NCBI GenBank assembly: GCA_965219965.1
Contig: OZ244796.1
Span: 1,054,001-1,118,000, forward strand
Direction of reading: 5' to 3'
DNA: 64,000 nucleotides
Source of the DNA: G965219965 sp965219965
GTDB lineage: Bacteria > Pseudomonadota > Alphaproteobacteria > RS24
In this document: piece by piece, positions 1 to 9,049 of the stretch
Numbering within the stretch: position 1 is the first letter of the stretch
Layout: each line of letters opens with the position of its first letter
Made by a program: the position numbers and the translations under genes
Notes under the pieces: model-generated
Told to the model about the DNA's origin: nothing
Databases searched by the model: none
What the model saw: only the letters and a program-made list of their open reading frames with translations

Positions 1-638
1 TAGGGATAGGATTTTAGCGGGCGTTCATCGGGGCGTGGACAAATTAAAATTTTTTCGGGCGGGCGTAGCCATGTCCAACAACGCACAATGCCGAAAGGAA
101 AAAAGGTTTGTATTTTAATCGGCGGCAAATCATGCACGCCGCGCTGGGCGCGTAAAACGGGCAGCATTTGATAAGCCGCCCCCGATTGCACATTAAGCGG
201 ATAGGCTTGATGCGGCGCAAGCGGCGCACATAGCTCAATGTGAAAACTTGGCGGGCGGCGTTTTAAGCTCATGGTTATTTTTTGTATTTCGCCTGCAAAA
301 TAGCGCGGCTGAATATGCACGCCGACTCTAAACCCTTGCAAATTACGCGCAGAAGAAATCAGCGACAGCACAAAAAGCAGAAATAAAAATATCACCCCCA
401 GCAAAATAAAATTATTTTGCACCTTATAGCCGAGCATAAAACCCGCCAACATTAAAAACCCAACATAAAGCCCATAGCGATTGGGCATAATAAATAAATC
501 GGCTTGGCTTAATGTTTTTTCATTTCCCTGCCAGCCGCTTTGCATTTTTTCTTTTTTCTTATGGCGCAGGGAAAGCCTGTCAATCCAATGCAAAGCATTG
601 GTGCTTTTTAACCGAATATGGGGAGCAAAAAGCGGCAT
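1..638 (-). CDS. DUF58 family membrane protein, N-terminal part (cut by window edge)
   Basis: Reading the minus strand from an ATG at 638 gives an open frame to the window edge, about 212 residues. Two adjacent hydrophobic stretches (about residues 56-95) are followed by RNLQGFRVGV-like sequence and a beta-rich segment. This matches the start of DUF58 proteins: two TM helices, an extracytoplasmic beta region, then a von Willebrand-like domain that is missing here. It begins 15 bases after the MoxR stop, and MoxR-DUF58 pairs are a well-known arrangement thought to act in envelope protein maturation. The start is preceded by a weak TTGGAA Shine-Dalgarno. Function beyond the family is unknown. 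Confidence 0.75.
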   Translation of the reverse strand, partial: MPLFAPHIRLKSTNALHWIDRLSLRHKKKEKMQSGWQGNEKTLSQADLFIMPNRYGLYVGFLMLAGFMLGYKVQNNFILLGVIFLFLLFVLSLISSARNLQGFRVGVHIQPRYFAGEIQKITMSLKRRPPSFHIELCAPLAPHQAYPLNVQSGAAYQMLPVLRAQRGVHDLPPIKIQTFFPFGIVRCWTWLRPPEKILICPRPDERPLKSYP

Positions 639-653
639 GATATTTCCAATGCC

Positions 654-1577
654 TTACGGCACTTGCACCTCGCTCACCAATCCGGCAATGCGGCTTTCGG
701 CTTCTTGCGGCTTGATTGGCAGACGATGGCGCAAAGCACCCGTCAGCACGGCTTGCACATCTTCGGGCAGCACATGTTGGCGGCCCATAATCAAGGCACG
801 GGCTTGCGCCAACCCTTTAATTTGTAGCAAAGCCCGCACAGAAAGGCGCGGCAAAACCGCATTGCGAATATGGGCGGCAAGGTTTTGCATATAGGTGATG
901 ATTTTTTTATCCACTTCAATTTTTTTACTGCTTTCGCATAAATGCAAAAAATCCCCACGCGCCAAAATCGGGGTGGCGGTTTCGTCAAAACCCGCGCACG
1001 CTTGGGTGGTGCTTAAAATATCGGCCTCTGTATCAGGCGTGGGCAAACCCAAAGAAAAAGAAACAGCAAAACGGTCAAGCTGCGATTCAGGCAAAGGCGA
1101 CACGCCGATTTGCTCGCCCGGATTTTGCGTAGCAATAAGCAAAAAAGGCTCAGGCAAAGCGTGGCGCACCCCGTCAATGCTGGCATGGCCTTCCGCCATC
1201 GCTTCCAACAACGCGCTTTGCGATTTGCTTGGCGCACGGTTCAGCTCATCGGCCAGCAAAATTTGCGCGAAAAGCGGACCACGCCGAAAAGTAAAACTGC
1301 CCGTTTCGGGGCTAAACACATTCACGCCCAAAATATCAGACGGCATGGTGTCATTGGTGCATTGCAAGCGTTTCCAATCCAGCCCAAGATGATGGCTAAA
1401 GGCACGCGCCAGCGAGGTTTTGCCCGTGCCGGGCGCGTCTTCAATCAACACATGGCCGCCCGACAAAAACGCCGACAAAGCCAGTTCAATTTGCGGGCGT
1501 TTGTCGCGCACATGAAGCAAAACGGCATCAACCGTTTCTTCCAGCAAGTCTTGTAAATCGGATTGGGCTTGGGACAT
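654..1577 (-). CDS. MoxR family AAA+ ATPase
   Basis: 307 residues. Walker A DAPGTGKTS lies at about 47-55 and Walker B ILLADELNRA at about 105-114, followed by the AAA_3 core and a lid with SVRALLQ. MoxR proteins act as chaperone-like ATPases, usually with DUF58/VWA partners, and one follows directly. The frame is open further upstream into the pilC-like gene, but the ATG at 1577 begins the family-typical N-terminus and avoids overlap. The 142 bases up to the next gene hold nothing I recognise. The gene lies downstream of the pilus-like operon on the same strand; whether it is co-transcribed is unclear. Confidence 0.85.
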   Translation of the reverse strand: MSQAQSDLQDLLEETVDAVLLHVRDKRPQIELALSAFLSGGHVLIEDAPGTGKTSLARAFSHHLGLDWKRLQCTNDTMPSDILGVNVFSPETGSFTFRRGPLFAQILLADELNRAPSKSQSALLEAMAEGHASIDGVRHALPEPFLLIATQNPGEQIGVSPLPESQLDRFAVSFSLGLPTPDTEADILSTTQACAGFDETATPILARGDFLHLCESSKKIEVDKKIITYMQNLAAHIRNAVLPRLSVRALLQIKGLAQARALIMGRQHVLPEDVQAVLTGALRHRLPIKPQEAESRIAGLVSEVQVP

Positions 1578-1719
1578 CACAAACTCTAAAAACGCAACAA
1601 CTCTTAAAAAACACAAAAATTTCCCCCAATCAACCATGCGAACGGCAAATTGGCGGCAAATTTTCAAAACTCTGCCAAGTGTAGCATAATGGACAATCGC
1701 CCGCCGCTGCGCCACACGC

Positions 1720-2952
1720 TTACCCGCCGGCCAAATCGCCTGCGGAGAAAATCGGCAAATAAAGCGCGACCACCATCGCGCCCACCATGCCGCCAACAAA
1801 CACAATCATGATAGGCTCAATGACGGTGGACAGCCCTTCCACCACGGCGTCAAATTCTTCCTCATAATATCTAGCAATGGAGTTGAGCATTTCTTCCATA
1901 TTGCCCGTGCGTTCGCCTACGGCGAGGAGTTGCGAAAAAGCAACGGGGAAGATTTTTTCCTGCCCGAACAAAACCGATAATTCAATGCCCGACATCACAT
2001 CTTTTTTCACGCGGTCAAAAGCGTGCAAAAATAAAATATTGCGCGTGACCGATTTTGACACCTCCAGCGTGTCCAGCACGCTTACGCCTGCGGAAAATAA
2101 ATTGGCCATTAACAGTGCCGACCGCGCCACCACAGCCTTAACGCCAATATCGCCAAAAAGCGGCATTTTCAGCAGTAAAAAACACCACAGCCGAAAATAA
2201 GGCTTAATATAAGTCTTGCTCAATTTGTGAAAGCTCAGCACGCCGAAAATTGTGCCAACCACGCCAAACACATTAGACGGCGTGGCAATCCATTCGCTTG
2301 CATTGACAATGGCTTGGGTGGGGCCGGGCAATTCCATGCCCATGCCTTCATACATTTCTTGGAAAGTCGGCACAACATTGGTCAACATGAAAATAGAAAT
2401 GCCAACCGTGACCACAAATAAAGTTATCGGGTAAAACATGGCCGATTTAATACCCGCTTTGATTTTTGCTTGCTTTTCTAAAATCTCCACCAGCTTATCA
2501 ATAAATTTATCAAGCTGGCCGGAAACTTCGCCCGCCTCAACCATATTGAGATAAACATTATCAAAATGTTTTTTCTGCTGCTTAAAGGTAACGGCAAGCG
2601 GCTTACCATCATTCAGGTCAGAAATCATTTCACCAATGCAGCGTTTCATATTGGCGTTTTTGGTTTGGTCGGCGACCATAATAAAACTATCCAAAATGGG
2701 CAGGCCAGCGCGTATCATGGTGGATAGTTTTTTGGTGAACATCAAAATTTCTTTAGACGGAATAGACCCGAACGGCCCCCAAGTGATATTAATATCTAAC
2801 GCGCCTTTACCCACCGCCTTTTGCTCCTTTATCTTATTGATTTTAATGCGTTTTTTCCGCAGCTCAGCACGCGCACGCGATAGGCTGGGGGCGTCAAGCG
2901 AGCCTTTTATTTTTTTCCCTTTCATGCGGCCTGTATATGTGAATACTGTCAT
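1720..2952 (-). CDS. pilC: Type IV pilus / type II secretion inner-membrane platform protein (PilC/GspF)
   Basis: 410 residues, the usual length for GspF/PilC. An N-terminal region with FTYTGRMKGKKIKGSL is followed by two T2SSF repeats (about 70-193 and 270-395), each ending in hydrophobic helices. The motifs GLPILDSF, MVEAGEVSGQL and LAVGERTGNMEEML are typical of the family. The protein forms the membrane platform on which the PilB motor acts to add pilin subunits. It is the last clear gene of the operon, 14 bases after the pilB-like stop. No pilin or prepilin peptidase lies nearby, so pilus and secretion roles cannot be separated. Confidence 0.9.
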   Translation of the reverse strand: MTVFTYTGRMKGKKIKGSLDAPSLSRARAELRKKRIKINKIKEQKAVGKGALDINITWGPFGSIPSKEILMFTKKLSTMIRAGLPILDSFIMVADQTKNANMKRCIGEMISDLNDGKPLAVTFKQQKKHFDNVYLNMVEAGEVSGQLDKFIDKLVEILEKQAKIKAGIKSAMFYPITLFVVTVGISIFMLTNVVPTFQEMYEGMGMELPGPTQAIVNASEWIATPSNVFGVVGTIFGVLSFHKLSKTYIKPYFRLWCFLLLKMPLFGDIGVKAVVARSALLMANLFSAGVSVLDTLEVSKSVTRNILFLHAFDRVKKDVMSGIELSVLFGQEKIFPVAFSQLLAVGERTGNMEEMLNSIARYYEEEFDAVVEGLSTVIEPIMIVFVGGMVGAMVVALYLPIFSAGDLAGG

Positions 2953-2966
2953 AATTTTTCACCTAC

Positions 2967-4691
2967 CTAATGCGCGGCCAGCACGCGGGAAAATTCCTCT
3001 AAACAAATTGTGCCACTGATAATGTGGTTTTGCGCCACTTCCTGCATGGTTAAAAAACCATCCAAACGGGCGGCTTCTAAAATTTCTGGAGCTTGAGCAT
3101 TTTTCAAAATAGTTTCTTCCACTTGCGGCGTAATGCGTAGCACTTCGTAAATCCCCTGCCGCCCCTTATAGCCAGAGCCGTCACATTCATCACAGCCGCT
3201 ACCCTTTTTTGGTTTAATACTGGCACTTTGCTCTTGGCTAAAACCAATATAGCTCAGTGCTTCTTCTGTGCCAGCCGGGTCATCTATCAAACAGTTGCTA
3301 CAATTTTTCCGCGCCAAACGTTGTGCCACAATCAATGACAAGGCGGCCGAAATCATAAAATTCGGCACGCCCATATTGGTCAGCCGCGTGATGGTGGAAA
3401 CGGCATCATTGGTGTGCAAAGTGGATAGGAGCAAATGCCCTGTCAGTGCGGCTTTGACGGAAATTTCCACCGTTTCTTGGTCACGAATCTCACCGACCAA
3501 AATCACTTCTGGGTCTTGGCGCAAAAAGGCGCGCAAAATAGAATTAAAAGTCAGCCCGATTTTTTCATTGGCCTGCACCTGCCCCAGCCCTTCCAAATAA
3601 TATTCCACTGGGTCTTCTGCCGTCATGATATTTTTGGTCGGCGCGTTAATATATTGCAACGCCCCATAAAGCGTGGTGGTTTTACCCGAACCCGTTGGCC
3701 CTGTGACCAGCACCATGCCTTGCGGAGCGGTAATGGCTTCAATGAGTTTTTGCAAATCGGAATCGGTAAAGCCAATTTTATCAATGCTCAAAGATGGGTC
3801 GCCTTTAAGCAGACGAATAACAATGCGCTCGCCATTTTTACACGGCAAAACATTAAAGCGCGTATCCACATCTTCATTTTTATTGGTGCGAAATGTAATC
3901 GCGCCATCTTGAGGCAGGCGTTTTTCGGAAATATCACAATCGGCCAAAATCTTAAAGCGCGTTATCACGGCCAGATAATTTTCAAACAGATATTTTGAAT
4001 AATGCTCCTGCGTGTCCAGCACCCCATTAACGCGAAACCGCACCCGCGCACTTTCCCGAAATGGCTCAATGTGAATATCGCTGGCATCTAAATCCACCGA
4101 AGATTGCAGGATATTATCAACAAAAGCAATGACTTGTCCGGGGTCGGCCACATCAAAGCGCGGCGTGCGCTTGCGCCCTGCGGCAGGGGCGGCGGCAGGT
4201 TTTTGCGCTTTGGCTTCTTCGGGCGCAGGCTCGGCCAAAACGCTTTGCACTTCTGTGCTACGCATGCAGGTTTCAAATTCGGAAAGTTTAATAATAAAAA
4301 ATTCCACATTATAATTGGTGATGGCTTTAATTTGCCCGCCCAGCGTCGCCTTAGTTGGGTCAACCGTGCCAACGCGCAAAAACCGCCCCTCTTTGGCAAT
4401 AGGCAATATGCCTTCTTTTTCAATAAATTTTTTCGGCAAAATACGCATCGCTTCTTTGTCTAGCACTTCGGGCGTAATGGACTTGCGCCGCAAAGCATAG
4501 GCACGCGACAAAACCGTTTGCACAATATTTTCATCTAGCCCGTCGCGGATACACCCGATTAGGGCTTCACAGCTTTTGCCATTAGCATTGGTCAAAGCCT
4601 GTTTAACCTGCTCGCTGTCAAGCTGGTCGCCCGCCTGTAAAATGCGGAACACGCGGTCGGCCACATCTTTGCTATAGCCAATGCTGGTCAT
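2967..4691 (-). CDS. pilB: Pilus assembly / type II secretion ATPase (PilB/GspE)
   Basis: 574 residues. An N-terminal MshEN-like domain (about 1-145) is followed by an Ala/Pro linker and the motor domain. Walker A GPTGSGKTTT is at 331-340, Asp-box residues lie around 357-365, Walker B VILVGEIRD at 396-404 and His-box LSTLHTNDA at 422-430. A zinc module with CSNC and CDEC sits near residue 480. This is the cytoplasmic hexameric ATPase that drives assembly of pilin or pseudopilin fibres. Its ATG overlaps the stop of the preceding LysM gene by 4 bases, suggesting translational coupling. I chose pilB over gspE from the neighbours. Confidence 0.9.
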   Translation of the reverse strand: MTSIGYSKDVADRVFRILQAGDQLDSEQVKQALTNANGKSCEALIGCIRDGLDENIVQTVLSRAYALRRKSITPEVLDKEAMRILPKKFIEKEGILPIAKEGRFLRVGTVDPTKATLGGQIKAITNYNVEFFIIKLSEFETCMRSTEVQSVLAEPAPEEAKAQKPAAAPAAGRKRTPRFDVADPGQVIAFVDNILQSSVDLDASDIHIEPFRESARVRFRVNGVLDTQEHYSKYLFENYLAVITRFKILADCDISEKRLPQDGAITFRTNKNEDVDTRFNVLPCKNGERIVIRLLKGDPSLSIDKIGFTDSDLQKLIEAITAPQGMVLVTGPTGSGKTTTLYGALQYINAPTKNIMTAEDPVEYYLEGLGQVQANEKIGLTFNSILRAFLRQDPEVILVGEIRDQETVEISVKAALTGHLLLSTLHTNDAVSTITRLTNMGVPNFMISAALSLIVAQRLARKNCSNCLIDDPAGTEEALSYIGFSQEQSASIKPKKGSGCDECDGSGYKGRQGIYEVLRITPQVEETILKNAQAPEILEAARLDGFLTMQEVAQNHIISGTICLEEFSRVLAAH

Positions 4692-6313
4692 TCTTCAAGC
4701 TCTTGCGTGCTGCCTTGGCGGCGTTTGGCTTCGCCCGCCGCCAGCCTTTCGGCCAAATTGGGCTTATCGCTGTCTTCATCATTCGGCGCATCAGGCACAT
4801 CACCCTCTGCTGTGCCTGCCGCTTCACCTGTCACTGTGCCTTCTGCCACGCCTACAGCCTCGCCCATTATTTCTGCCGCCCCCGCCAAAGCCGCCTCACG
4901 CTCTGCTGCTTGCTGGGCGGCCAGCATTTCGCGGTCCACTTCGGGCAGATAATTCAAATCCAGCACCAGCAATTCATTATCCGCGCCCGTCACAAAAATA
5001 TTATCGGGCGTAATTTTCACCACCATGCCTTCATCCACGCCTAATATCTGTCCTTCGGTAAGTTGATATTCAATATCTTTGGTTTTATCCATCGCAATGT
5101 CATCGGTAGAAATTTCCTCATCATAAAACACGCTCGGCGATACGCGCACCACCGCACGGCTTTCAAATGTGTTTAGTCGCTCCGCGCCCGGCACACGGCG
5201 GACAATTTCACAAACCAGCCTTTGGCGAATAAACAGCGTGCAATAACCCGCCGCGTGTTTTTCCGATTGCATCGGGCCAATATCCATAAAATAAGCGTGG
5301 CGGCCAACATTGTCAGCCTCAAGGCGCAAAATTAAATCCGAATCCATATAGGCGCGATTATCTTGGTAAAATTCCCGCGCCCCGCGCATGGCGCGTTTCA
5401 AATTACCAAACCGCGCTAAACGCACATAATATTTGCGGGCCATGCGCTCGGCGTTCAAATCCAATTCGGTGGGCGCAGGCACAGCTTGGGCGGCGGCTTG
5501 GCGGTCAATGGTCTGGGCGCGAATATAAAGACGTTGGCCAATAATCAGCCGCCCCTTTTGGCTCAATTCATTTTGGCTTTTAAGAATTTGCACCGGCACG
5601 CCATAAAGCCGCGCCAAGCCGTTCAGCGTTTCGCCTTTTCGCACCGTATGCACCAACGCACCATTATCACGCGGCGACACAATCAGCGTCTGGCGGTGTG
5701 CCAAATTATCGGGATTAGAAACATTATTCATGGCGAGCAAATCATGCGGGTGCATTTTGAATTTTTTCGCCACCCTCACATAGCTTTCATTGCTTGCGAT
5801 GCGATAGACCCAATGCCGCCTTGCCCCGTCCCAATAAAGCGCGGCCAGCCCACGGCGCAAATCATCTTCCGTTACATGAATGACGGGCGTCTCAGGCGGG
5901 AAGGAAACGAGCAACCCATCTAGCCGATAGCGCGGCGCAGCAAAAGCCCGCGCAAAGCCCGCTTCACCTTGCGCGGGGGGAATATCAAGGCTGGCCACAA
6001 TCCGCGCCCGCTCGGCAGGCGGCAAGGCGGCCAGCTCGCGCTGCCATTGATGGGCGGGTTTGAGTTTTTTACCTGTGCGCCCGCGCTTAATGCCCCGCGC
6101 ATCATCTTGCGCCGCCTTGACGGCTTTGCGCGCTGCTTCTAGCTCGCGCTCAATGGCTTGCAAACGATTTTGGCGGTCGCGCTCCACCTCATCTAAACGT
6201 TTCAGCCCACGAATAAAAGGGTCAGCCGCCCCCGCCGCATCAGGCGCACCCGCTTCTTGTGCGCCAAGTGGTGGGGCGAAAACCAAAAGCAGAAAAATAA
6301 AACGCATATACAT
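4688..6313 (-). CDS. Composite periplasmic protein: signal peptide, two LysM, SPOR-like and PilP-like regions
   Basis: 541 residues. A hydrophobic leader ends near PLGAQ, and a charged coiled-coil-like stretch follows (about 40-75). Two LysM repeats lie at about 168-212 (RIASNESYVRVAKKFKM) and 221-264 (VHTVRKGETLNGLARLYGV). A SPOR-like segment (about 295-370) starts with KYYVRLARFGNL. Next comes a short beta module (about 417-455, GQILGVDEGMVVKITPDNI) whose pattern recalls the PilP/GspC homology region, and the C-terminus is acidic and Ala/Gly-rich. It sits where pilP would lie, between pilO-like and pilB-like genes. I infer a cell-wall-anchored PilP counterpart. The ATG at 6313 was chosen for an AGGG Shine-Dalgarno 7 bases upstream. 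The SPOR and PilP calls are pattern-based. Confidence 0.65.
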   Translation of the reverse strand: MYMRFIFLLLVFAPPLGAQEAGAPDAAGAADPFIRGLKRLDEVERDRQNRLQAIERELEAARKAVKAAQDDARGIKRGRTGKKLKPAHQWQRELAALPPAERARIVASLDIPPAQGEAGFARAFAAPRYRLDGLLVSFPPETPVIHVTEDDLRRGLAALYWDGARRHWVYRIASNESYVRVAKKFKMHPHDLLAMNNVSNPDNLAHRQTLIVSPRDNGALVHTVRKGETLNGLARLYGVPVQILKSQNELSQKGRLIIGQRLYIRAQTIDRQAAAQAVPAPTELDLNAERMARKYYVRLARFGNLKRAMRGAREFYQDNRAYMDSDLILRLEADNVGRHAYFMDIGPMQSEKHAAGYCTLFIRQRLVCEIVRRVPGAERLNTFESRAVVRVSPSVFYDEEISTDDIAMDKTKDIEYQLTEGQILGVDEGMVVKITPDNIFVTGADNELLVLDLNYLPEVDREMLAAQQAAEREAALAGAAEIMGEAVGVAEGTVTGEAAGTAEGDVPDAPNDEDSDKPNLAERLAAGEAKRRQGSTQELEE

Positions 6314-6322
6314 CACAGCACC

Positions 6323-7336
6323 CTATTGGCCTTTCAGATAGGTCACGCCCATCTTTATTTTAATATCAATGAGGCTGGAATCGGGTCGCGCACTCATAGT
6401 TTCGGAAATAATTTTCACCGCGCCCATTTGCTGCATAAAAATTTCACGTATGTTGCGGTAAATATCAAACCGCGTTTGTAAATGCATATCCACAATCATG
6501 GTTTCAGCAATGGCATCGCGGCCAATTTTTGTGGTTTTGTTTTCATCCACTTGCGACGTATTATTCAAAATCGTGACATTATAACGTTCCAGCGCGGCCA
6601 AAAACGCGCCGAATAGAAATTCAAAATCAGATTGTTTTTTCAAATGCCGCCCATGCCCTAAAATGCGTTTTTCAATCGCCTTAATTTGCGCGGTCATTTT
6701 TTCAGACTCTTTTCTTTGCGCCGCCAGCTTTTCACGAAAAGCGGTCATTTTCGCCAAACGGTCATTATTGGTCGTAATGGTGGGCTGGATATAGGCAAGG
6801 TTAATAAGCGGCGGCAAAGCGGCGACCAGCACCAGCAATACCGATAAAGCCACCGTTTTGGCCAAAGGCGAGGCGGTGGTTTCATGCTCAAAAATTTTGC
6901 GGATATTTTTGCGCCGCCGCGAAACGGGTTGCGCCTTATTTGTTTTTTGACGCGAAAATTTTGCTTGCCATTTATGCCGCAACGCGCCAAAGCGGCCTGC
7001 GTTTTTTATTTCTGTATCCGCCGCATCAGGCGCACCATCAAGCGCGTCATCACCCTCTATAGCCTCATGGAAAAAAACCGCACCCGCTTCTGCCTCCGCC
7101 TCTGCTTCTTCCATATGGGGCGGCGCGTCAAGCTGGCTCAGCACAGCAAATAGCGCATCAACTTCCGGCGCCGCCCGCCCCGCGCCCGCGCCTGTCATTT
7201 CTGCCTCAACCCCCGCCGCCGCATCATCAGCAAAATCGGCAAATGGGTCGGCCTCGCCCGCAACCAGCTCGGCCAGCATCATTTGTGCATCGGGCGAAAG
7301 GGTTTTTATATTTTCAGGAATCACAATGCCGTCCAT
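6323..7336 (-). CDS. PilO-like pilus assembly inner-membrane protein
   Basis: 337 residues. A long acidic cytoplasmic N-terminus rich in Ala/Glu/Asp (about 1-110) and a basic patch with RRRKNIRKIF lead into one TM helix (about 158-180, TVALSVLLVLVAALPPLIN). A coiled coil with KLAAQRKESEKMTAQIKAIEKRI follows, then a C-terminal ferredoxin-like region. This layout matches PilO/GspM, which pairs with PilN in the periplasm to connect the cytoplasmic ring to outer parts. Sequence identity to PilO cannot be judged by eye, so the call rests on topology and on position between the PilMN fusion and the PilP-like gene. It starts 3 bases after the pilMN stop. Confidence 0.6.
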   Translation of the reverse strand: MDGIVIPENIKTLSPDAQMMLAELVAGEADPFADFADDAAAGVEAEMTGAGAGRAAPEVDALFAVLSQLDAPPHMEEAEAEAEAGAVFFHEAIEGDDALDGAPDAADTEIKNAGRFGALRHKWQAKFSRQKTNKAQPVSRRRKNIRKIFEHETTASPLAKTVALSVLLVLVAALPPLINLAYIQPTITTNNDRLAKMTAFREKLAAQRKESEKMTAQIKAIEKRILGHGRHLKKQSDFEFLFGAFLAALERYNVTILNNTSQVDENKTTKIGRDAIAETMIVDMHLQTRFDIYRNIREIFMQQMGAVKIISETMSARPDSSLIDIKIKMGVTYLKGQ

Positions 7337-7339
7337 TGC

Positions 7340-8965
7340 TTAATCTTTCGCCACAAGTTTGGTTGAAATGGTAAAGGCAAAAAACTTGCCCGCTTGCGAT
7401 TGTTGCACAGGCGCAGAACGCGCCAGCCCTTCATTAACAATATTATTGGCAAAACGATTTATCGCCACCGTGCTTTGCGAAAAGCCCGTAATCGTCACCC
7501 GCGAATCCGCGTCAATGGTCAGCGTTTCCAGCTCAGCTTTGGGCGGCAAAATGGCGGCCAGCTTGGCCAATAAATGCGTATAGGCTTTAGGCGTCACCAT
7601 ATCGTCTAGGCGGCGTTTGTCTTCTTTCAAATTGGCAAATTTTTTGTCCAATCCCTGATGGCGCAAATCTTCAATATTGGCTTCGGCCACCACTTCTTCA
7701 TAAGCCGCCGCCTTGCGGCTAGACGCAATAAGGGTCGGGACATTGGTCACGCCAATAAGGAAAAAAGACGCGGCAAGAATCCCGCCAATGCCGAGCAGTA
7801 ATAATTTATTCAGCACCCCAAAGCGGCGATTGCGCCTTATGGCTTGCACATCGGGCAGAAAATTCATGTGCAAAAAGCGCGGGTGCAGGCGGTCATCGCT
7901 TTTGCCTTGCACATTCAGCCCCTGCGTTGCCAAGCCCAGCGCGGAGGTAAAAACCGATGGATTGCGGAAATAATCCACATAGCGCATATTATCAGATGGC
8001 ACATCCACGCCTTTGAGCGCGTCCCAACATTGCAGGCGCATCGCGCCAATATGGCGGTGCAAAAGCGTGTGCATATTATCCATATTTTTATGCTCTGATA
8101 CGAGCAGCAAGCGGTTCACATTTGGGAAATCGCGCTCTTCATGTAAAAACGCCACCGCCTGTTTAATTTGCTCACCAATACGAATGGCCACTTCTTCCCA
8201 AAATTCGCCCGCCACTTCTTCAATATCTTCAATTTCCAAAAGCAAGGCTTCGTCAAAATCTGAAATGGAAATTTTCTGCATCACCACGCGGTTTTGCTCA
8301 AAGCCGACCACCATATTCGCGCCCGGGCAAATATGCAGCACCAAATTTGGCTCATAGCGTTTTTCTGCATCAAGGCGCGTATAAATGCCGTTAATGAGTG
8401 AAAAGGCTTCATTTTCCACATAGACGGGCAGCAGGCTGGCATCTATCAGCAAGCCGATATAACGCCGCACAGTGGGTTCGGGAATAGAAGAAAACAGCAC
8501 CACTGTGCGGTCATCATTTTCACTGGCCGATAAAATTTGATAGCGGATGATTTTCATGCCCAAATTGGTCAGCTCAGGGTCTTGCTCTTCCCAAAAGCCA
8601 GCAATTTCGGCTTCTTCGGCCAGCTCTTCTTCTTCAAAATAAGGCAAGGTTAAAAGGCGGGTGTCAAATAAATGCGCTGGAATGGCAATGCCCGCATCAA
8701 GGCCGGCCATATTGGCTTCTTTACGCACCAAATTCACCTGCTCGGCCAGATAGGGGTAATTTTGCTCAATCGGACTGCGGCCAATATCCTTGCCCAGCGA
8801 CCAAGTGACGAGGCGGTTCAGCTCCCAATCTTCTAAAGTCGGCTCCAGCTGCATAATGGAAACCGCATCGGGGTGCAATTTGACCGCGACAATATTATCC
8901 TGCACCCCGTGCAGTGGCGCGGCTATTTGCACCACATTTGACAAAAACGCTTCTGATGTACTCAT
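7340..8965 (-). CDS. PilM-PilN fusion protein (actin-like ATPase plus bitopic pilus assembly protein)
   Basis: 541 residues. The first 370 or so form a PilM-type actin-fold domain (DNIVAVKLHPDAVSIM, GIAIPAHLFDTRLLTLP, LVLHICPGANMVVGFEQNR). One TM helix follows (about 387-407, LLLLGIGGILAASFFLIG), then a coiled coil and a PilN-like domain (LAAILPPKAELETLTIDADS, VTITGFSQS). PilM and PilN are normally separate proteins of about 350 and 190 residues; here they are one chain, joining the cytoplasmic ring to the periplasmic stalk. ATG 8965 was chosen; a GTG at 8995 would add 10 residues. It heads the operon. Confidence 0.75.
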   Translation of the reverse strand: MSTSEAFLSNVVQIAAPLHGVQDNIVAVKLHPDAVSIMQLEPTLEDWELNRLVTWSLGKDIGRSPIEQNYPYLAEQVNLVRKEANMAGLDAGIAIPAHLFDTRLLTLPYFEEEELAEEAEIAGFWEEQDPELTNLGMKIIRYQILSASENDDRTVVLFSSIPEPTVRRYIGLLIDASLLPVYVENEAFSLINGIYTRLDAEKRYEPNLVLHICPGANMVVGFEQNRVVMQKISISDFDEALLLEIEDIEEVAGEFWEEVAIRIGEQIKQAVAFLHEERDFPNVNRLLLVSEHKNMDNMHTLLHRHIGAMRLQCWDALKGVDVPSDNMRYVDYFRNPSVFTSALGLATQGLNVQGKSDDRLHPRFLHMNFLPDVQAIRRNRRFGVLNKLLLLGIGGILAASFFLIGVTNVPTLIASSRKAAAYEEVVAEANIEDLRHQGLDKKFANLKEDKRRLDDMVTPKAYTHLLAKLAAILPPKAELETLTIDADSRVTITGFSQSTVAINRFANNIVNEGLARSAPVQQSQAGKFFAFTISTKLVAKD

Positions 8966-9049
8966 GGATTTAACTGACCCGTTACGCAACCCCACCGCTT
9001 AGAACGGCTTCAAATTAGCATATATCCACGCCCTTTGCCACTGCCCGCC

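Noticed and set aside
4681..5044. Plus-strand Pro/Leu-rich reading frames opposite the LysM gene, and similar antisense frames throughout
   Set aside because: They are shadows of long minus-strand genes, lack ribosome sites and have no recognisable domains.
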